A stretch of DNA of 5,210 bases from an uncultured Bacillota bacterium (GTDB lineage Bacteria; Bacillota; Clostridia; Tissierellales; Tepidimicrobiaceae), in NCBI GenBank assembly GCA_937967955.1, contig CALBUB010000104.1:1-5210 (forward strand), written 5' to 3'. Of this stretch, positions 4,797 through 5,210 are shown one piece after another. Each line of letters opens with the position of its first letter. The stretch's first letter is position 1. Position numbers and translations under genes: made by a program. Under the pieces are notes generated by a model. That model was not told the DNA's origin and searched no databases. It saw only the letters and a list, made by a program, of their open reading frames with translations.

Positions 4797-5210
4797 CTAC
4801 TCTACTTCTACCTCAGTAAAAGTACGGCCACCTTCAAGTACTAATGTATTTGTATAGCCAAAGTGTCTTAAGCGTTTTTGTAGCATGTATGCTCTCTTAC
4901 CCTTATCGCAAACTAATAGTAGTTTTTCATCTTTATCTATATCAGATAACTCCTCATGAGTTTTTGATATATCTACATAAGGCGCTCCCTTAATAGATGG
5001 TACTAGGGAAGCATCTACAATCTTATAGCCTTCTGCCTTGCCTTCCTTATATTCTCTTGGAGTTATAGAAACCATGTCTCCATTTATCTTGTTTAATAGA
5101 GCGTTTACAGTAACTGCAAAAGGATGTATAGCTGTTGAGAATGGTGGAGCATATGCATAGTCTAGATTTTGAATATCATCTAATTTAGCATCTAGTCCAA
5201 TTGCCATTAC
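4797..5210 (-). CDS. CoA-disulfide-reductase-like flavoprotein with C-terminal rhodanese domain (partial, 3' part)
   Basis: The reading frame runs off the right edge: the codon before the first visible methionine is a sense codon (GTA), so that Met is internal and the N-terminal FAD and NAD(P)H domains lie outside. In the visible part, counted from that Met, YAYAPPFSTAIHP at 17-29 is the typical C-terminal dimerisation segment of CoA-disulfide reductase and related NAD(P)H flavoproteins. A rhodanese homology domain follows, from about residue 48 to the end, with the catalytic loop CDKGKR at 100-105 (C100 as expected persulfide carrier) and the closing LEGG turn. CoADR-rhodanese fusions reduce CoA disulfide, CoA persulfide or polysulfide in other organisms. 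Only 59 bp with no terminator separate its stop from the sulfite reductase start, so the two probably form an operon. Here it may supply sulfane sulfur handling or electrons; that is inferred. Confidence 0.8.
   Translation of the reverse strand, partial: VMAIGLDAKLDDIQNLDYAYAPPFSTAIHPFAVTVNALLNKINGDMVSITPREYKEGKAEGYKIVDASLVPSIKGAPYVDISKTHEELSDIDKDEKLLLVCDKGKRAYMLQKRLRHFGYTNTLVLEGGRTFTEVEVE

Noticed and set aside
5205..5207. Complete small rhodanese protein starting at the methionine at 5207
   Set aside because: The frame stays open to the window edge, and the residues just after this Met match the internal dimerisation segment of CoA-disulfide-reductase-like proteins, so the gene is truncated by the window.

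Overview
The window looks like a chromosomal segment of an anaerobic, low-GC Firmicute, probably Clostridia or Tissierellia. The evidence is strong AT bias, A/T-rich third codon positions, purine-rich Shine-Dalgarno sites, several proteins rich in iron-sulfur cysteines, and a siroheme sulfite reductase fused to a clostridial-type ferredoxin domain. The lineage is an inference from composition and gene content. No mobile element, CRISPR array, tRNA or rRNA was seen.

Left half (plus strand). Bases 1-72 encode the last 23 codons of a gene whose ending, with a C-x2-C zinc pair, reads like a Fur-family metalloregulator. After about 130 bases of partly self-complementary non-coding DNA comes a good promoter (TTGAAT, 17 bp, TATAAT). 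Its start region is covered by a 34-bp near-perfect inverted repeat resembling a DtxR/IdeR-type operator. It drives a 242-residue cysteine-rich DUF5714 protein of unknown function. A 199-bp gap with a weak terminator-like hairpin and a possible promoter follows. Next is a stand-alone flavin/iron-sulfur NAD(P)H oxidoreductase of the glutamate synthase small subunit (GltD/NfnL-like) type, with no partner subunit in the window.

Right half (minus strand). Read in transcription order from the right edge: the C-terminal part of a CoA-disulfide-reductase-like flavoprotein carrying a rhodanese domain, then 59 bp later a 316-residue siroheme/[4Fe-4S] sulfite (or nitrite) reductase with a ferredoxin insert, then an intrinsic terminator, then a YeiH/UPF0324 membrane protein (putative sulfate/sulfite exporter) with its own terminator. 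This forms a compact inorganic-sulfur module. The rhodanese flavoprotein could handle sulfane sulfur or thiol disulfides, the reductase would take sulfite to sulfide, and the membrane protein would move sulfite, sulfate or a related anion. The joint pathway is an inference from adjacency and family knowledge.

The oxidoreductase and yeiH-like genes converge on a terminator at about 2538-2579 whose T-run serves the minus strand. No clearly new multi-gene system is visible. The points most worth a second look are the operator-like palindrome ahead of the DUF5714 gene, the cysteine layout of that protein, and the sulfite reductase module without AsrA/AsrB partners.
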